Part shown: positions 1 through 7,013 of the stretch, in pieces
Numbering within the stretch: position 1 is the first letter of the stretch
How the letters are laid out: each line of letters begins with the position of its first letter
Assembly (NCBI GenBank): GCA_013205645.1
Contig: JABMMH010000024.1
Location: 1-8,895 of the forward strand
Direction: 5' to 3'
Source: Polaromonas sp.
GTDB lineage: Bacteria; Pseudomonadota; Gammaproteobacteria; Burkholderiales; Burkholderiaceae_C
DNA: 8,895 nucleotides
Notes under the pieces: generated by a model
The model's database searches: none
What the model saw: the letters and a program-made list of their open reading frames with translations, nothing else
Told to the model about the DNA's origin: nothing
Translations under genes and position numbers: made by a program

Positions 1-1418
1 ACGTCTGCCATGGTCGCCGTGCCATCAAGGATGACGCCGCAGTTGATGTCCATGTCTTCTGTGAGCCGTGAAAACATGGGCGTGTTGGTTGCCAGCTTGA
101 TGGACGGCACCGGCTTGGCCCCGAACATAGAACCGCGGCCCGTGGTGAAGCAGATCAAATTAGCGCCTCCAGCGATCTGACCTGTGGCCGAGACCGGGTC
201 AAAACCGGGCGTGTCCATGAAGACAAACCCTGGCTGGGTCACGGGCTCGGCATAGCGGTAGACCTCCATCAGCCCCGTGGTACCACCCTTCATCGACGAG
301 CCCAGAGATTTTTCAAAGATGTTGGCCAAGCCGCCCATCTGGTTGCCTGGGCTGACCTTGCCATTGATCTGCACGTCACGTCCCGGTGAGTACTCATCCT
401 TCCACCAGCGGATGATTTTGATCAACTTTTGGCCCACTTCCGGGGTGCGGGCTCGGCGCGTGAGCGTGTGCTCAACGCCATAAATTTCCGGCGTTTCCGA
501 CAGAATGGCCGTGCCGCCATGGCGCACCAAAATATCCATGGCAGCACCAAGTGCCGGGTTGGCCGTGATGGAAGAAAACCCGTCTGAACCGCCACACTGC
601 AAGCCAACCTTCAGGTGACTGGCTGAGACTGTTTGGCGCTTCACTTCGTTAGCCTCGGGCAACAAGGCCGCAATAGCAGCCACCCCAGCTTCAATGGTCT
701 TGCGGGTGCCGCCTGTTTCCTGCATCACAAAGGTGTGCAGGCGCGGGCCGGCTTCCAAGCCTTGCGCCTTCAAGAGCTCTGAAAGTTGGTTACGCTCGCA
801 GCCCAAACCGACGATGAGAACTGCGGCAAAGTTTGCATGCGTGGCAAAACCACCCAGCGTCCTGCGCAGCAAGTCCATCGGCTCGCCCGACATTTCCATG
901 CCGCAGCCCAAACCATGGCTCAGCGCCACCACCCCATCAACCTGCGGATAGTCCGCCAGTTTGTCAGCGGTGAAGTGTTCGGCGATCCGGTGCACCACCG
1001 TGGCCGAGCAATTGACGGTCGACAAAATACCGATGAAATTGCGCGTGCCCACTTGGCCATTGGCGCGTACGATTCCTTCAAAAGTAGCTTGCTTTTCAAC
1101 AGGCAAAACCGGGGTGTGGATGTAGTCGCGACCATGCGCGTAGTCGCGGTCAAAATCACGAAACGCTGTGTTGTGCGAGTGCACGTAGGTGCCGGCTGAA
1201 ATATCGGTCTCAGCAAAACCGATGCACACGTTGTATTTCAGAATCGCCTCGCCTTTTGCGATGTCCCGCGCGGCCATCTTGTGCCCCGCCGGCACTTGGC
1301 TGCGGCAGGTGAAGCCCTCAGCGGGCACCGGCAGGCCGATGCTGACGGGCTCGCGCGCTACCACCACGTTGTCTGAAGCATGAAGGCGGATGGTCGGATT
1401 TGTCTGCAAGGCTGTCAT
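1..1418 (-). CDS. UxaA/GarD-family sugar-acid dehydratase (altronate or galactarate dehydratase), 3' end outside window
   Basis: I translated 472 uninterrupted codons from an ATG at 1418; the stop lies beyond base 1. The family dehydrates aldonic or aldaric acids in the cytoplasm (altronate to 2-keto-3-deoxygluconate, or galactarate to its 5-keto-4-deoxy product) using iron. An N-terminal SAF-like domain (about residues 10-100) contains PAGHKMAARDI and ends near YVHSHN. The catalytic region follows, with GTRNFIG (124-130), DGVVALSHGLGCG (161-173), GLGCERNQ (204-211), LQCGGSDGF (273-281), SPGNQMGG (356-363) and TTGRGSMFG (425-433). E. coli UxaA and GarD are about 495 and 523 residues, so only a short C-terminal tail should be missing. 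Both domains are in one chain, as in those proteins. The substrate cannot be settled: DMDINCG and the DGVV region look GarD-like, and the overall length looks UxaA-like. The gene starts 79 bp after the efflux operon on the same strand. Family confidence is high, substrate confidence low. Confidence 0.93.
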   Translation of the reverse strand, partial: MTALQTNPTIRLHASDNVVVAREPVSIGLPVPAEGFTCRSQVPAGHKMAARDIAKGEAILKYNVCIGFAETDISAGTYVHSHNTAFRDFDRDYAHGRDYIHTPVLPVEKQATFEGIVRANGQVGTRNFIGILSTVNCSATVVHRIAEHFTADKLADYPQVDGVVALSHGLGCGMEMSGEPMDLLRRTLGGFATHANFAAVLIVGLGCERNQLSELLKAQGLEAGPRLHTFVMQETGGTRKTIEAGVAAIAALLPEANEVKRQTVSASHLKVGLQCGGSDGFSSITANPALGAAMDILVRHGGTAILSETPEIYGVEHTLTRRARTPEVGQKLIKIIRWWKDEYSPGRDVQINGKVSPGNQMGGLANIFEKSLGSSMKGGTTGLMEVYRYAEPVTQPGFVFMDTPGFDPVSATGQIAGGANLICFTTGRGSMFGAKPVPSIKLATNTPMFSRLTEDMDINCGVILDGTATMAD

Positions 1419-1426
1419 GCGGCGGT

Positions 1427-1430
1427 TCCT
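1427..1430 (-). promoter_or_regulatory. Ribosome binding site of the dehydratase gene
   Basis: AGGA on the minus strand lies 8 bases before the ATG at 1418. It supports that start and shows the gene has its own translation signal rather than being coupled to the upstream efflux operon. The rest of the 1419-1497 gap shows no clear promoter and no hairpin followed by a T-run. Confidence 0.5.
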
Positions 1431-1497
1431 ATGGCTGCGATTTTAGAAAACCTAGAGTGTGGCCAAAAAGTGTTTTTTGCGCAACCTTCAGCCCGCA

Positions 1498-2943
1498 TCA
1501 AGGTGCCGGCACCGCCGCATCACCCCCCAGCGTCTGGTACACCACCACTTGGTTGTTCAAACGCGCGAGTCGGTTCGTCGCCACAGCGATGTCCGCCGTT
1601 CGCCTTCTTTCCTGCGAGTCCAACCACAGACTCAAAGTGGCTGCACCTGCGCGGTAGCGTATTTCATAAAGCCGTTCTGCGGTGCGGGCGGCCTGCAGTG
1701 TTTCTTCCAACCGCAAGCCTTGTTGTGCCAGTTGCTGGCGCGCTGACAAAGCGTTTTCGACATCGCCAAGCGCGGTGTACAGCGTTTTTCGGAAATTCAC
1801 CACCGCCTCTTCATGCTGTGTTTCAGACACGCTGATGGTGAGTTTCATGGCGGTGCGCTGCAAAAAGGGCAGCGTCATGCCAAGACCGAGCGTGCCCACC
1901 GGGTTTTGCAAGACGCTGCTCAACTGCGTGCTGGACGAGCCGAGGCTGCCCGTGAGGCTCAACGCGGGGTAAAAACTGGCGCGGGCCGCATCAATGCCGG
2001 TGAAGGTTCCGCGCAAACGCAATTCGGCTGCACGCAAATCAGGCCGACGACCTAACAAGTCTGCAGGCACGCCGGCATCCAGCGCGGGCAGCGTCAACAC
2101 AGGCAAGGTGGCGGGGTTGGCCAAGCTGGTGCCTGGCGGGCCATCAAACAACAGCGCCAGCGCCGTTCGGGCTTCGAACGCCAGTTGCAACAAAGCGCTC
2201 TGGCTGGCCTGTTGACTGGCCAGCGTTTGCTGCGCCTCGGCCACTTCCAAGCCCGACACGGCGCCAGCGCGGTACTGCGATTGCACCAAATCAAAAGTGA
2301 TCTGCGCATAGGCAATGCTCTGAGCATTGGCCGCCAGACGCTGGTTCAAGAACCCGACTTGCCAATACAGCGCCGCCGTGGTGCCGACCAAGGCCAGTGC
2401 GGCGCTTTGCCGGTCTTGCTCAGTCGCCAGCGCTTGCCAGCGCGCCACATCGCGTAGGCTGCCAAGCCGGTTCCACAGATCAATTTCGTAAGCCGTGCTT
2501 AGCAGCACGCTGTTGCTGCGTGTCGTCGCCGCGCCGGCCTCCAGCGGCTGAATGGCGGTGGCACCGAGGCGACCACCGAAACTCGGTTGCAGATTGTTGT
2601 CAGCCAGACCGGCCAGCAACTGCGCGCGACGGACGCGAATCGCTGCCGCCGCCAAGTCGTTGTTGCGCCGCAAAGCCTCGGCCACCAGACGGTCCAGTTC
2701 AGGGTCGTTGAAACGCGTCCACCAGCGTCCAACGGACGCTGCAGGCACAGCATCATCAGCAACGGCCGCAACAGTCGCTTGGCTGTACTGCGCCGGCAGC
2801 GTGAGCGCAGGCGCTTGGTAAGGGCGATTGAAGTTAGAGGCGCAGCCGCTCGCCAACAAGACAGCCCCGAGCGCTGTCGTCAAACGGGTGCCACGAAGGT
2901 TCAAAGCCAAAGGTGTCAAGGTCATGGGTTTCACAGAGTTCAT
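1498..2943 (-). CDS. Outer-membrane efflux lipoprotein, OprM/NodT family (TolC-like exit duct)
   Basis: This 481-residue protein is the outer-membrane channel of a tripartite pump, a trimeric beta-barrel with a long periplasmic alpha-helical tunnel. The N-terminus is a lipoprotein signal: a short basic segment, a hydrophobic stretch (about 21-31) and ASGC with the lipidated Cys at 34. Position -3 is Ala rather than the usual Leu. Family landmarks are WWTRFNDPELDRLV near 75-88, helices rich in Ala, Gln and Leu, the diagnostic VPADLLGRRPDLRAAE in the middle, ASFYPALSLTGSLG, and RYRAGAATLSLWLDSQERR near the end. Length is normal for OprM-type proteins, and two outer-membrane-factor repeats are implied. 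The ATG at 2943 overlaps the macB stop as ATGA and has no spaced Shine-Dalgarno, so translational coupling is likely. An in-frame ATG at 2925 would also keep the signal peptide. Many MacAB pumps borrow an unlinked TolC; here the duct is in the operon, as in PvdRT-OpmQ-like systems. Confidence 0.95.
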   Translation of the reverse strand: MNSVKPMTLTPLALNLRGTRLTTALGAVLLASGCASNFNRPYQAPALTLPAQYSQATVAAVADDAVPAASVGRWWTRFNDPELDRLVAEALRRNNDLAAAAIRVRRAQLLAGLADNNLQPSFGGRLGATAIQPLEAGAATTRSNSVLLSTAYEIDLWNRLGSLRDVARWQALATEQDRQSAALALVGTTAALYWQVGFLNQRLAANAQSIAYAQITFDLVQSQYRAGAVSGLEVAEAQQTLASQQASQSALLQLAFEARTALALLFDGPPGTSLANPATLPVLTLPALDAGVPADLLGRRPDLRAAELRLRGTFTGIDAARASFYPALSLTGSLGSSSTQLSSVLQNPVGTLGLGMTLPFLQRTAMKLTISVSETQHEEAVVNFRKTLYTALGDVENALSARQQLAQQGLRLEETLQAARTAERLYEIRYRAGAATLSLWLDSQERRRTADIAVATNRLARLNNQVVVYQTLGGDAAVPAP

Positions 2944-4928
2944 TCCCGCGACAGCGCGTCGACTGGGTTGAGTTTCGCGGCGTTGTTGGCTGGCATAAAG
3001 CCAAAAATCACGCCAATCAACGTTGAGCAGACAAAGGCCACCACCATCGACAGCGTGGAATAGACCATCGTGAAGCTGCTGCCCGACTGCTCAAAGCCCC
3101 AGCCGATCAACAACGACAACAGAATGCCGAGCACGCCGCCCAACAAACACACCAGCACGGCTTCAATCAAAAACTGCTGCCGAATATCGCCTTGGCGCGC
3201 CCCAACAGCCATGCGCACACCAATTTCACCGGTGCGCTCGGTCACCGACACCAGCATGATGTTCATCACGCCAATGCCGCCAACGATCAACGAAATGAGC
3301 GCGATGGCCGAGATCAGCAACGTCATCGTCTTTGTTGTGCTTTCAACCGTCTGGCGAATCGTGTCCGTGTTGAGCACATAAAAGTCCACCACCCCGTGCC
3401 GCTGCAGCAGCAAGGTGTTGATGCCTTGCTCGGCGACTTCGGCTGAGACATCGTCGCTGATGCGCACGGTGATGCTGCGCAGGTAGTTTTGACCGATCAC
3501 ACGGCTCATGGCTGAGGTGTACGGAATCCACACATTGAGCCAATCGGGATTGCCAAAGGCGGATTCGCTGCGCTTGGTCACGCCGACGACGCGGCACGGC
3601 ACTTGGTCGATCAAGATAACTTCGCCAACCGGATTCGGATTGTTTGGAAAGAGTTGTTTGCGCGTGTTGTCGTCGATCACAACTTCCTGCGCGAGGCTGG
3701 CCACGCTGTCGGCGTCAAAAGGACGACCCAACGCCATCTGCACGCCACGCACGCGAAAGTACTGATCACCGACGCCGTTGACGGTACCGGTCAACGCGAT
3801 GTTGCCGTGTAGCAGCGTGACCGTGGTGTACAAAGTCGGCGTGACGCTGTCGACATAGCTTTGCTCGGCCAGAGCCGCCGCATCGCTCGGCACCAAGGTG
3901 CGCACGCGACCGGCGCGCCTATCGCCCAAACCACTGCCCGAAAAAATCTCAATGGTGTTGGTGCCAATGGCGCTGATGCTTTTCAAAATCTGCTGGCGCG
4001 ATCCTTCGCCCAAAGCCACCACCGAGACCACCGAGGCGATGCCGATGATGATGCCCAACATGGTCAAAAACGTCCGCAAGCGGTGCGCGTTCATGGCCAG
4101 CACAGCCATCCGAAAAGCCTCGCTGAAACGGTCCCGACTGGCTTGCCAGCGACCACTGCTGCTGGCCACCGGTTTCAAGGCAGCGGCGGCCTTGGCCGGG
4201 TCCGAGTCCGGCCGGGTCACGCGATCAGACACCACGCGGCCGTCACTGAGCTCAATGATGCGGTCGGCGTGGGCGGCCACGTGCATGTCGTGCGTGACGA
4301 TGATGATGGTGTGGCCCTCGGCATGCAGCTCCATCAAAATCTTCATCACCTCGGCGCCGCTTTGGGTGTCGAGCGCGCCGGTCGGCTCGTCGGCCAGCAG
4401 CACATGGCCACCATTCATCAACGCGCGCGCAATGCTGACGCGCTGCTGCTGGCCGCCCGACAACTGGCCGGGCTTGTGCTGCAAACGATCAGCCATGCCA
4501 AGGCGCGTCAGCAGCGCGGTCGAGCGCTCGCGGCGCGACTGCCGGCCGCGTCCGGCATAGACGGCGGGCACTTCGACGTTGTTCGACGCGCTCAAGTCGC
4601 CCAGCAAGTGGTAGCGTTGAAAAATAAAACCGAAATGTTCGCGCCGCAGCTCTGCCAATTCGTCGGGCCCGAGCAGCCCGGTCGGTCGGCCCGCCACGCA
4701 GTAAGTACCGACCGTGGGTTGGTCTAGACAACCGAGGATGTTCATCAACGTCGACTTGCCCGAACCAGAGGCGCCCACAATGGCGACCATCTCGCCAGCG
4801 CGAATGTCGAGGTTGATGTCGCTGAGCACGGTGATCGTGCCTTCGCCGGCCGGAAAGTCGCGTTGCAAGCCGCGCAGTTCGAGCAAGGCGGGCGCGCCGC
4901 GGGCGGCTGACGTGGCGTTAGCGTTCAC
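2940..4928 (-). CDS. macB: MacB-type ABC exporter, ATPase and permease in one chain
   Basis: This is the inner-membrane ATPase of a MacAB-type pump, which works as a dimer and drives periplasmic substrates through the adaptor and outer-membrane channel. Numbering from the GTG at 4928 (662 residues): Walker A GASGSGKST 52-60, Q-loop FIFQRYHLL with Gln 104, signature LSGGQQQR 156-163, Walker B VLLADEPTGALD 176-187, H-loop VTHD with His 213. A linker and the first membrane helix (about 286-306) follow, then a periplasmic domain of roughly 230 residues and three C-terminal helices (about 535-560, 587-609, 624-645). GEIGVRMAVGAR is the usual cytoplasmic loop. E. coli MacB is 648 residues. No ATG precedes the ATPase domain. 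I prefer GTG 4928, which has GAAGG 8 bases upstream; TTG 4943, overlapping the macA stop, would add five residues. The stop overlaps the next ATG by four bases. All catalytic motifs are intact. The substrate (macrolide, siderophore, peptide or lipid) is unknown. Confidence 0.96.
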   Translation of the reverse strand: MNANATSAARGAPALLELRGLQRDFPAGEGTITVLSDINLDIRAGEMVAIVGASGSGKSTLMNILGCLDQPTVGTYCVAGRPTGLLGPDELAELRREHFGFIFQRYHLLGDLSASNNVEVPAVYAGRGRQSRRERSTALLTRLGMADRLQHKPGQLSGGQQQRVSIARALMNGGHVLLADEPTGALDTQSGAEVMKILMELHAEGHTIIIVTHDMHVAAHADRIIELSDGRVVSDRVTRPDSDPAKAAAALKPVASSSGRWQASRDRFSEAFRMAVLAMNAHRLRTFLTMLGIIIGIASVVSVVALGEGSRQQILKSISAIGTNTIEIFSGSGLGDRRAGRVRTLVPSDAAALAEQSYVDSVTPTLYTTVTLLHGNIALTGTVNGVGDQYFRVRGVQMALGRPFDADSVASLAQEVVIDDNTRKQLFPNNPNPVGEVILIDQVPCRVVGVTKRSESAFGNPDWLNVWIPYTSAMSRVIGQNYLRSITVRISDDVSAEVAEQGINTLLLQRHGVVDFYVLNTDTIRQTVESTTKTMTLLISAIALISLIVGGIGVMNIMLVSVTERTGEIGVRMAVGARQGDIRQQFLIEAVLVCLLGGVLGILLSLLIGWGFEQSGSSFTMVYSTLSMVVAFVCSTLIGVIFGFMPANNAAKLNPVDALSRE

Positions 4929-4936
4929 AGCATCAG

Positions 4937-4941
4937 CCTTC
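4937..4941 (-). promoter_or_regulatory. Ribosome binding site deciding the macB start
   Basis: GAAGG on the minus strand lies 8 bases before GTG 4928 and partly inside the macA stop region (TGA at 4942-4940). The upstream alternative TTG 4943 has no purine-rich stretch at a useful distance. This favours GTG, with ribosomes ending macA placed right at the macB start. Confidence 0.45.
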
Positions 4942-6163
4942 AAAAGCGCATGCGCGGTGCTGGACGCTGCGGCGCTTGGGTGCCGGGCGCTGCCGCTTCA
5001 CTCAGAACGACTTTGTCGCCCACCGCCAAACCTTCCAAAATTTCCGCATTCACATTGTTGTTCATGCCAACTTTGATCTCGCGCTTTTCAGCCTTGCCCT
5101 CGGCGTTGACCACGCGCACGCTGGCCGCACCGCGTCGACCTGATTGCGTTATCGCTGCCGATGGAATAGTGATGACACCCTTGGCTTCATTCAGCACGAC
5201 ATAGACCTGCGCGGTCATTGAAATCCGCAGCAAACCGTCGGGATTCGGAACATCGAGCAAGCCGTTGTAATAAATCGCCGTGGCCGTGTTGACGGTCGTC
5301 GCGGTGTCGGTGACGATCGAGTCGGGTGCTGGTTCAACGCTGCGCAAGGTTGTGTAATAACGCTTGTCAGGCGCGCCCAAAATCGTGAAGTAGACCTTTT
5401 GTCCGGGCTTGACGCGGACCACGTCGGCTTCCGAAATTTGCGCCTTGACCGTGATGGTGTCCAGCAGCGCCAGCTTGATGATGATGGGCGCGCTTTGGTT
5501 GGCGTTGACCGTCTGCCCCTGCCGCGCGACCAAGGCGACGACGACACCGTCCATGGGCGCCAGAATGCGCGTGTAGCTCAAATTCACTTGCGCGGTGTCG
5601 GCCGCAATACGGGCCTGCGAGATTTGCGCTTCAGAGGTTTTGATGTCGGCGCGGGTGGTGCCCAGCGTGGCTTCGGCCTGCTCATAAGTCTGGCGTGCGA
5701 TCGCGTCGGCCGTCAGCAACTCTTTTTGCCGTTGAAAATTCAACTCTGCCTGCTTCAGCAAGGCTTGGCGCGAGCCCAGCAACGCTTCGGCACTCAGCAA
5801 AGCCGCCTGCGTGTTGCGCAGATCGTTTTCCTGTTTCATCGCGTCAATCTCGGCAATCAACTGGCCCTTCTGGATGCTGTCGCCCAGCGCCACGTTCAAA
5901 CTCTTGACCTGGCCCGACGCCTGCGCGCCCACGCTGACCTGCTTGAACGCCTGCAAAGTGCCCGTGGCCAACACCGATTGCTCAAGATCACCCAAAACCG
6001 CAGTCGCAGTGACAAAAGCCAGCGCTTTGTTGGTCGGGAAAAAATAAAATTTAACCCCCACCGCCAGCCCCAACAGCAGCAGCGCAGCCAGTACGTAGCG
6101 CCAACGACCGAAGAAGTTGGACAGTTTGGAAGCAGTGGAAGTCATGGATACGGGATTTGGCAT
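4940..6163 (-). CDS. macA: MacA-type periplasmic adaptor (HlyD/membrane fusion protein family)
   Basis: This 407-residue adaptor links the MacB ATPase to the outer-membrane duct and stimulates its ATPase activity in known MacAB pumps. A short cytoplasmic N-terminus leads to one membrane anchor (about 22-42, RWRYVLAALLLLGLAVGVKF). A biotinyl-lipoyl-like half follows (about 76-107, with QASGQVKSLNVALGDSIQKG). Next is an Ala/Gln/Glu-rich helical hairpin (about 110-200), the second lipoyl half with YTRILAPMDGVV, then beta-barrel and membrane-proximal domains ending near GLAVGDKVVLSE. The tail is rich in Pro, Ala and Arg. E. coli MacA is about 371 residues; the surplus is at both ends. ATG 6163 was chosen because it is the first in frame; ATG 6145 is an alternative and neither has a strong Shine-Dalgarno. 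As first gene of the operon, its promoter should lie in 6164-6303, but I could not identify a convincing one. Confidence 0.95.
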   Translation of the reverse strand: MPNPVSMTSTASKLSNFFGRWRYVLAALLLLGLAVGVKFYFFPTNKALAFVTATAVLGDLEQSVLATGTLQAFKQVSVGAQASGQVKSLNVALGDSIQKGQLIAEIDAMKQENDLRNTQAALLSAEALLGSRQALLKQAELNFQRQKELLTADAIARQTYEQAEATLGTTRADIKTSEAQISQARIAADTAQVNLSYTRILAPMDGVVVALVARQGQTVNANQSAPIIIKLALLDTITVKAQISEADVVRVKPGQKVYFTILGAPDKRYYTTLRSVEPAPDSIVTDTATTVNTATAIYYNGLLDVPNPDGLLRISMTAQVYVVLNEAKGVITIPSAAITQSGRRGAASVRVVNAEGKAEKREIKVGMNNNVNAEILEGLAVGDKVVLSEAAAPGTQAPQRPAPRMRF

Positions 6164-6303
6164 AGGCCGAACTTTACAAGGCTGGCGGGCTTCGCGTTGC
6201 CCGGACCCGGCAAAGTGCGGGTAAAGCTAGGGCGGTTGCCACCCTTGGATTCGATGCCGTCCTTCAAAATTCACCCGCATTTCGTGAGTGTGGAGCTAAC
6301 CAG
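6164..6303. other. Intergenic region upstream of macA
   Basis: This 140-bp gap lies between the macA start and the end of the degraded toxin-antitoxin locus. It should carry the macA-macB promoter, but on the minus strand no pair of good -35 and -10 boxes is visible by eye. It contains GC-rich runs near 6200-6215 and the start of a short tandem repeat at its upstream edge. No coding potential, terminator or RNA is supported. Confidence 0.4.
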
Positions 6304-6309
6304 CTAACC
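6294..6309. repeat. Perfect 8-bp tandem duplication
   Basis: AGCTAACC occurs twice head to tail at 6294-6301 and 6302-6309. The second copy contains the stop codon (6306-6304, minus strand) of the nucleotidyltransferase remnant. It could be a small slippage duplication at the edge of the decaying locus or chance; no function is evident. Confidence 0.5.
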
Positions 6310-6525
6310 CAAGCTTGGTGAACGCTCATAAAACACGATACCAACACGCTGGATGTGAGCCTCACGATCGGGGTTTTTCAAGTCACTATAGAGCGACAAA
6401 TCTACCGCGTAAGGCAACAGCAAATCATCCATCGCGTCGGCAATATCTGCGCGAATATGCTGCGTCAGCTTGGGCCCGTAGAGCGTCAGGTCAATGTCAG
6501 AGCGGGGTTTGTAGTTGCCGACTTT
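6304..6525 (-). pseudogene. MNT-domain nucleotidyltransferase antitoxin, 5'-truncated remnant (MntA/HI0073-like)
   Basis: Reading the minus strand from 6525 gives 73 residues that match the C-terminal two thirds of a minimal nucleotidyltransferase. GNYKPRSDIDLTLYGP carries two of the acidic metal ligands (DxD at residues 10 and 12). MDDLLLPYAVDLSL carries the third (Asp 42), and RVGIVFYERS is the usual ending. The first 35 to 40 residues are gone, including the GS of the GSx(10)DxD active-site signature. The codon before the readable part is TGA (6528-6526), and no start codon precedes the conserved region, so no working enzyme can be made. In intact systems this protein is the antitoxin that AMPylates the HEPN toxin. 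Here its 5' end has been replaced by the toxin gene's 3' end, in a different frame. Family assignment rests on remembered family motifs, not a search. Confidence 0.85.
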
Positions 6526-6932
6526 TCACCCAAGGCCGTGAACGTACGCGCCATGTTTGCAAACGCGGGATGAAAACGAGCGAGGATGTCACTGGCGATA
6601 CCTTCTGCGACGTCCATGTTGTAGGCGTGAGAGGTTTGGTTGCGCGCCTTGATCATGTCCATCCAAGCGTCGCCATCCACGATCAATTGATTTTTAAAGG
6701 CTTCACGGGTGGCATTTTTGGAACCGATGATGCCAACGAAACCCTGATCTTCCAAGTAATCCTTCAGCACATTCCAAGCCAGTTCATGCGTGAACTCAAA
6801 GCCCTGGATCAAGCCTTGCTGCTCCAGATTGGACAACGGCCGCTGCTACGCGAGCACCGCTGCCTCATCGAGCGTTTTCGATGCCTTGAGGTAGTTGCTC
6901 AAGCGTTGCTTCCAGCGAATATCTTGGGTCAT
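6486..6932 (-). pseudogene. HEPN-domain toxin (HepT/HI0074-like, nucleotidyltransferase substrate-binding family) broken by an amber codon
   Basis: From ATG 6932 the frame reads 28 family-like residues (MTQDIRWKQRLSNYLKASK...), then TAG at 6848-6846, then resumes at once with QRPLSNLEQQGLIQGFEF and continues to TGA at 6488-6486. The joined protein would be about 148 residues, the usual size or slightly over. Conserved parts are FEFTHELAWNVLKDYLEDQG, ATREAFKNQLI, DGDAWMDMIKAR and the HEPN catalytic motif RNQTSHAY. That motif fits Rx4HxY, with Arg, His and the modifiable Tyr at codons 97, 102 and 104. Family knowledge: HepT is an RNase toxin neutralised by AMPylation of that Tyr by the partner MNT protein. 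The last ~14 codons overlap the antitoxin remnant in another frame, so the original C-terminus is also altered. Restart at TTG 6836 would give 116 residues without the first helix and has no ribosome binding site. Readthrough or a sequencing error at the TAG are alternatives. Confidence 0.85.
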
Positions 6933-7013
6933 GAAAAATCTTTGGTTGAGTGCCGCATCAAAGAGCACTTTTGTAAGCTTACCCGCTTCTGGGCGCTCTC
7001 TTACGTTCGCCCG
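6933..7013. other. Short gap between the Lrp gene and the HEPN remnant
   Basis: These 81 bases hold two weak inverted repeats (AGTGC at 6949-6953 with GCACT at 6965-6969; GGGCG at 6991-6995 with CGCCC at 7008-7012). Neither is followed by a T-run on the minus strand, so no intrinsic terminator for the Lrp gene is called. No promoter or ribosome binding site of note precedes the HEPN start. Confidence 0.35.

Noticed and set aside
3861..4727. Long plus-strand open frame (288 codons) opposite macB
   Set aside because: It is antisense to the conserved ATPase domain, and its His/Ala/Arg/Gln-rich composition is typical of a shadow frame in GC-rich DNA. No domain is visible.
5399..6307. Long plus-strand open frame (302 codons) opposite macA
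   Set aside because: It mirrors the adaptor gene, is low-complexity and rich in Arg, Gln and Asp, and has no recognisable motif. The minus-strand MacA reading explains the region.
6486..6836. Intact 116-residue HEPN protein starting at TTG 6836
   Set aside because: It lacks the first conserved helix, has no ribosome binding site, and the missing part is present upstream in the same frame beyond the amber codon. A broken gene fits better.
6949..6969. AGTGC/GCACT inverted repeat
   Set aside because: It has a 5-bp stem and an 11-base loop, with only a short T-run on the plus strand, where no gene ends. Chance is the simplest explanation.
6991..7012. GGGCG/CGCCC inverted repeat as a terminator of the Lrp gene
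   Set aside because: The stem is only 5 bp, the loop is 12 bases and no T-run follows on the minus strand.
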